Source: an uncultured Holophagales bacterium
GTDB lineage: Bacteria > Acidobacteriota > Thermoanaerobaculia > UBA5066
NCBI GenBank assembly: GCA_937864895.1
Contig: CALMDF010000344.1
Span: 1 to 8,905, forward strand
Direction of reading: 5' to 3'
DNA length: 8,905 nucleotides
Part shown: positions 7,101 to 8,905 of the stretch, piece by piece
Numbering within the stretch: the stretch's first letter is position 1
Layout of the letters: each line of letters opens with the position of its first letter
Made by a program: the position numbers and the translations under genes
Notes under the pieces: model-generated
Database searches by the model: none
Told to the model about the DNA's origin: nothing
The model's input: the letters and a program-made list of their open reading frames with translations, nothing else

Positions 7101-8905
7101 ACGCGCTCGGGCACGGGTCGACGGCGAGCGTCGCGGTCACGCTCGACACCGCGGCGCCTGCGGTGACGATCACGTCGCCAGCTGACGGGGCCCGTTTCCG
7201 CACGACGCCGCAGCGCGTGGTCGTCCGCCTCGCCTCGGTCGAGAACGTCGAGACGGTGACCGTCAACGGCCTCCCCGCGGTGCAGTCCGGCGAAGAGCTC
7301 GCCGTCGACGTCCGGCTCGTGGAGGGGGTCAACCCCCTCACGGCCCGGGCGCGGCAGACGACGGGCAGGGAGGGGACGGCGAGTGCGACCGTCGTGCTGG
7401 ACACCGCGCCGCCCCGGCTCGTCTCCTCGGCCCCGGCGGACGGTCAGGCGGGCGTTTCCCTCTCGCCCGAGATCCGCCTCACGTTCAGCGAAGAGCTCGA
7501 CGCCGTGACCGCGGTCCCGGCGGCGTTTCTCCTTCGAATCGGAAGCCAGACGGCGGTCGTCGCCGTCGCCACGGCGGGCCCGGTCGTCACACTTTCTCCG
7601 GTCACGCCGCTCGCCGACTCGCGCTCCTGCGAGCTCACGCTCGCGCCGACTCTCGCCGATCTCGCCGGGAACACCCTGGCCGAGACGACGATCCGGTTCT
7701 CGACGGTCGACGAGACCGCTCCCGACGCCCCCGTCCTCGACGCGGCGCCGCCGCTTCTCTGCGCCACCTCGCGAGACCTGACGGGGATCGCGGAGCCCGG
7801 GGCCGGGATCGTCGTGACGGGTGGGGCGGCCGTCGCCCAGGGGGCGGCCGCGGCCGACGGCCGCTTCCGGGTCGCCGTGCCGCTCAGGGCGGAGTCCCAC
7901 CAGACGCTCGTCGCCACGGCGCGCGACGCCGCGGGGAACGTCTCCCCGCCGGCGACGGTGTCACTCACGACGGACTGCACCGCCCCCCGGGTCGTCGACG
8001 TCGTCAGGACGGCGACCGACGTCACGGTGACTTTCGACGAGGCCGTCGACCCTGCCGGCATCCGCCCGTCGGAGACCGTTCGTCTCGACGAGACGGCCGA
8101 AGGCGGAGGTCCCGTCGGGGCCGCCGCCGCCCTGTCGACCGACGGCCTGACCCTCGTCGTCACCACCCCGGGGCGCGACCTGGGGGCCCTCGCCTTCACG
8201 CTCGCGCTCACGTCGGGAGTCGTCGACCTCGCCGGGAACCCGCTCGAGCCTTTCGTCCGCGCGTTCTCGCCCCTTTCCGTCGAGACGGTCCTCGTGGGCG
8301 AGATCTTCGACGAGACCACCTCCCGCCCTCTCGGAAGCGGCTCGGCGACCCTTCTCGTGGCGGGGGGCCGGCCCTCTTCGGAGCCGCAGCCACGGGCGTC
8401 CGTCACCGCGGCGGGGGCCTTCGCCCTTCCCGCGATCGACGGCGACGCCCTCGTGCGCCTTTCCGCTCCCGGATACCTCGACGTCTGGCGAAGGGTGTCC
8501 GTCGTCGCGACCGCGGGGACGGCGCCGTCGGAGACGCTCTTCGACGCGCGCCTGACACCTCTGGCCGCCGCCGCGGCGAAGCTCGCGAAGGACGGGGGCG
8601 CGCTCTTCACGCACGAAGGTGCGGCCGGAGGCGACGGCACGAGAGTGACCCTCTTCGCACCGCCGGGCTCGGTGCCGGAGGACGCGGGGGCGACGCTCAC
8701 GCCACGATCACCGCAGGCCCTGCCCGTTCTCCTTCCTCTCGGCTGGTCCGTCGCCGGTGCCGTGCAGGTTCGCCTCGCCGGTCCGGCGGGTGAGCCCGTC
8801 ATCCCCTCCACGCCGCTCATCCTGTCTCTCCCGGACCAGTTCGGGGCGAACGTGGCGACGCCTCTCCTGCTGGCCCGCCTCGACGACGACGGGCTCGTCT
8901 GGATC
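4013..8905 (+). CDS. Giant secreted Ig-repeat surface protein, 3'-partial (gene B)
   Basis: The frame is open for 1631 codons from the GTG at 4013 to the last base, so the 3' end is outside the window. The start is well bounded: an in-frame TGA at 4004-4006 leaves this GTG as the first usable start, and it gives a good signal peptide (1-31). Domain order: residues 42-281 are a DUF7305-like beta-strand region. Residues 287-372 are a diverged Ig-like segment. Residues 373-1134 are nine Ig-like repeats of about 85 residues, most ending in a D-T-x-P-P type linker. Residues 1135-1237 are SbsA-like, 1238-1325 Ig-like with an internal cysteine pair (1250/1322), and 1326-1426 SbsA-like. Residues 1426-1518 are carboxypeptidase-regulatory-like, and 1519-1631 an unfinished region with LPLGW. 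The GTG overlaps the gene A stop (GTGA), which suggests one operon with coupled translation. No catalytic motif is visible. The inferred role is a long extracellular stalk or adhesin; a terminal effector could lie beyond the window. Confidence 0.9.
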   Translation, partial: MTSPAVPRRPGTAARACVLALCLLFGARLSADDPFGVAGGIGERALVAEGDVDLRGGAVVDSVGLLGTSSGRGRGHVVAGGDLRLSGRARVDGDARFGPTSRMEKAGSSSVSGVTGPLPAPLAPAAIDLVKLAAELEVANDNARIPSTSLGRSPLTGPASRTLVVGEGDRLELPEGTYSLDGLSLEGSAVVTVRGSVRVLVRGPVRLSGRSRLNPESGAFRLRLWSTGSDFVVEGDASLRAFVYAPSASASLVGDTLLCGGLRAASVRLDGQARVTRLVEDIPPLTASFTEAGAPIANGATFSRPARPEATPSPRVPVPEMALLLDGAPFRSGDVVSSLGDHALVARLRDTWGRDAEASVAFRIVEPAGEAPRLAILSPAAGKVLGAGPVDVSGSAGTSVSVDVDGVPAVVSNGGFAARGVPLVEGPNSLVASGRDAQGRGGTARATVLLDTAPPSIASLEGGLPLLEGRVFARAVVPVVSVVEANPAVTTSSLDGVPFLSGTPVTTEREHELVVFSEDRAGNRATESVRFRVDTTPPAVAITQPSPGSVVRSLPAALAGTCGPDAVRVSSAGRSTTPANGAFELTDFPFVEGRRTVVVTAFDAAGNAATATAAYVVDVASPALAITSPAEGAILGTGPVLVRGTATDATLESVTVDGFAATVSSGGDFSAGPFSRADGPGSFTASAVDAAGRTSTAKVNVTVDTVPPVVSVRVAATGAVLAPGALLSVAPVLDVVVADATTPDRTTTSVRVDGAAYAGGAIAGEGSHGIDVVATDGAGNVAAVSLSFTLDTSAPVFVDLLPAEGWVGRTATITVSGRVSADAASVTVNGLAAALAGGAFSRDGVALLEGPNVVALRAEDGAGNAGTATLRLGLDTTPPAIAFSGPAAGSLLGALTADARGTVADSNLESVSVDGVVADVDGGGFSRAGVPLVEGPNTLTATARDRAGNTASATVAITADSKPPVVSIGAPLAGAVLGTSPVVVTGGVTDAHLDSVSVDGVVASLEPAGRYRAEVPLAEGRATLVVTARDALGHGSTASVAVTLDTAAPAVTITSPADGARFRTTPQRVVVRLASVENVETVTVNGLPAVQSGEELAVDVRLVEGVNPLTARARQTTGREGTASATVVLDTAPPRLVSSAPADGQAGVSLSPEIRLTFSEELDAVTAVPAAFLLRIGSQTAVVAVATAGPVVTLSPVTPLADSRSCELTLAPTLADLAGNTLAETTIRFSTVDETAPDAPVLDAAPPLLCATSRDLTGIAEPGAGIVVTGGAAVAQGAAAADGRFRVAVPLRAESHQTLVATARDAAGNVSPPATVSLTTDCTAPRVVDVVRTATDVTVTFDEAVDPAGIRPSETVRLDETAEGGGPVGAAAALSTDGLTLVVTTPGRDLGALAFTLALTSGVVDLAGNPLEPFVRAFSPLSVETVLVGEIFDETTSRPLGSGSATLLVAGGRPSSEPQPRASVTAAGAFALPAIDGDALVRLSAPGYLDVWRRVSVVATAGTAPSETLFDARLTPLAAAAAKLAKDGGALFTHEGAAGGDGTRVTLFAPPGSVPEDAGATLTPRSPQALPVLLPLGWSVAGAVQVRLAGPAGEPVIPSTPLILSLPDQFGANVATPLLLARLDDDGLVWI
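4136..4855 (+). other. DUF7305-like polymer/beta-strand region at the N-terminus of gene B
   Basis: Residues 42-281 alternate short beta strands with Gly/Ser turns. The stretch around 173-281 is the most recognisable: LPEGTYSLDGLSLEGSA (about 173-189), then VRGPVRLSGRSRLNP, then RLRLWSTGSDFVVEGDASL, FVYAPSASASLVGD, and finally AASVRLDGQARV. This order (LP-x-GTY, repeated L/V-S-G strands, xYSTG-like strand, YAP-x-A) matches my memory of DUF7305, a domain seen in pilus-associated and other exported proteins. It directly follows the signal peptide, with no pilin-like helix. The function is unknown; a stacked beta structure is inferred. Confidence 0.55.
5129..7414 (+). repeat. Array of nine Ig-like repeats in gene B (about 85 residues, 255 bp each)
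   Basis: Residues 373-1134 divide into nine units starting at about 373, 456, 539, 623, 709, 796, 880, 965 and 1050. A typical unit runs: hydrophobic strand plus SPAxGxxLG, V-x-V-x-G, SV-x-VDG-x-x-A, GGF-SR-x-GVPLVEGPN-x-L, ARD-x-AGN-x-A-x-A, then a DTxPP linker. VEGPN or its equivalent ends at residues 428, 852, 937, 1022 and 1107; the last four are exactly 85 residues apart. Units 1, 6, 7, 8 and 9 are the most alike, while units 2, 3 and 5 are strongly diverged. At DNA level the copies differ considerably, so the duplications are not recent. These are extracellular beta-sandwich spacer modules. Confidence 0.8.
7415..8290 (+). other. SbsA-like / Ig-like / SbsA-like block in gene B
   Basis: Residues 1135-1237 open with RLVSSAPADGQAGVSLSPEI, contain LTFSEELD and close with DLAGNTLAETTIRFST, as in SbsA-type Ig domains. 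Residues 1238-1325 form an Ig-like unit with GIAEPGAGIVV and ARDAAGN; C1250 near the first strand and C1322 in the last strand could form a disulfide. Residues 1326-1426 look like a shorter SbsA-type unit, with VTVTFDEAVDPAGI and a late VVDLAGNPLEP. The block separates the regular repeat array from the C-terminal modules. Confidence 0.6.
8288..8566 (+). other. Carboxypeptidase-regulatory-like domain in gene B
   Basis: Residues 1426-1518 run VLVGEIFDETTSRPL, then SATLLVAGG, then ASVTAAGAFALPAIDGDA, VRLSAPGYLDVWRRVSV and a final LFDARLTPLA. The pattern of V-x-G-x-V/I-x-D-x-x-T-x-x-PL, a G-x-F/Y strand and S-x-PGY-x-x-x-x-R-x-V is characteristic of the transthyretin-like CarboxypepD_reg fold common in bacterial surface and outer-membrane proteins. 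It is a structural module with no catalytic residues expected. Confidence 0.6.
8567..8905 (+). other. Unfinished C-terminal region of gene B with LPLGW motif
   Basis: Residues 1519-1631 are cut by the window edge. An Ala-rich start is followed by beta-rich sequence (TRVTLFAPPGSVPEDAGATL), the segment SPQALPVLLPLGWS (W1578), an Ig-like stretch (AVQVRLAGPAGEPV, LILSLPDQ) and LLLARLDDDGLVWI at the edge. From memory, a comparable region with LPLGWSP occurs in giant bacterial surface proteins ahead of long repeat regions, sometimes RHS/YD repeats. I cannot confirm this, and no such repeat is present in the window. Confidence 0.35.

Noticed and set aside
5065..7185. Plus-strand open frame of 706 codons in another frame within gene B
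   Set aside because: It is an Arg/Gly-rich shift of the real frame. The gene B frame over the same stretch gives clear Ig repeats with AGN and DTxPP motifs.
6280..8820. Minus-strand open frames opposite gene B (6280-7404, 6389-7900, 7444-8820)
   Set aside because: Repetitive Ser/Thr/Arg composition mirrors the Ig repeats on the other strand; there is no domain, signal peptide or credible start.
1..8905. RNA genes, CRISPR arrays, insertion sequences, terminators or internal promoters
   Set aside because: No spaced direct repeats, transposase motifs, tRNA-like folds or T-tract hairpins were seen. The whole window is coding and too GC-rich to show a credible -10/-35 pair.

Overview
The window is very GC-rich (around 70% or more by eye), with strong G/C preference at codon position 3 (GTC, CTC, TCG, GAC). 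It is filled by two very large plus-strand genes for secreted, multi-domain Ig-like surface proteins. The composition and domain style recall environmental Acidobacteriota (Thermoanaerobaculia or Holophagae-like) or Myxococcota genomes. That placement is a low-confidence inference, because there is no rRNA or housekeeping gene to test it.

Layout. Positions 1-4016 hold the 3' part of gene A (at least 1337 codons, 5' end outside the window). It carries two SbsA-type Ig-like domains, then a long array of diverged bacterial Ig-like domains, then a Gly-rich beta-helix-like C-terminal region. Gene B starts at a GTG at 4013, overlapping the TGA of gene A by 4 bases, and stays open to the right edge at 8905 (1631 codons without a stop). 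It encodes a signal peptide, a polymer-like beta-strand region resembling DUF7305, about ten Ig-like repeats of roughly 85 residues, an SbsA-like/Ig/SbsA-like block, a carboxypeptidase-regulatory-like domain, and the start of a further C-terminal region with an LPLGW motif.

There is no intergenic space: the two genes overlap, and every base is coding. I see no tRNA, rRNA, CRISPR, insertion sequence or terminator. Long open frames on the minus strand and in the other plus frames are by-products of high-GC codon use.

The genes are probably co-transcribed and translationally coupled. They are built from the same domain kit in opposite order: gene A ends with a beta-helix-like segment, gene B begins with one, and both contain a closely similar SbsA-like domain. 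The likely role is a pair of long extracellular or cell-surface stalk/adhesin proteins. The ligand, the anchoring mode and any terminal effector domain cannot be seen here.
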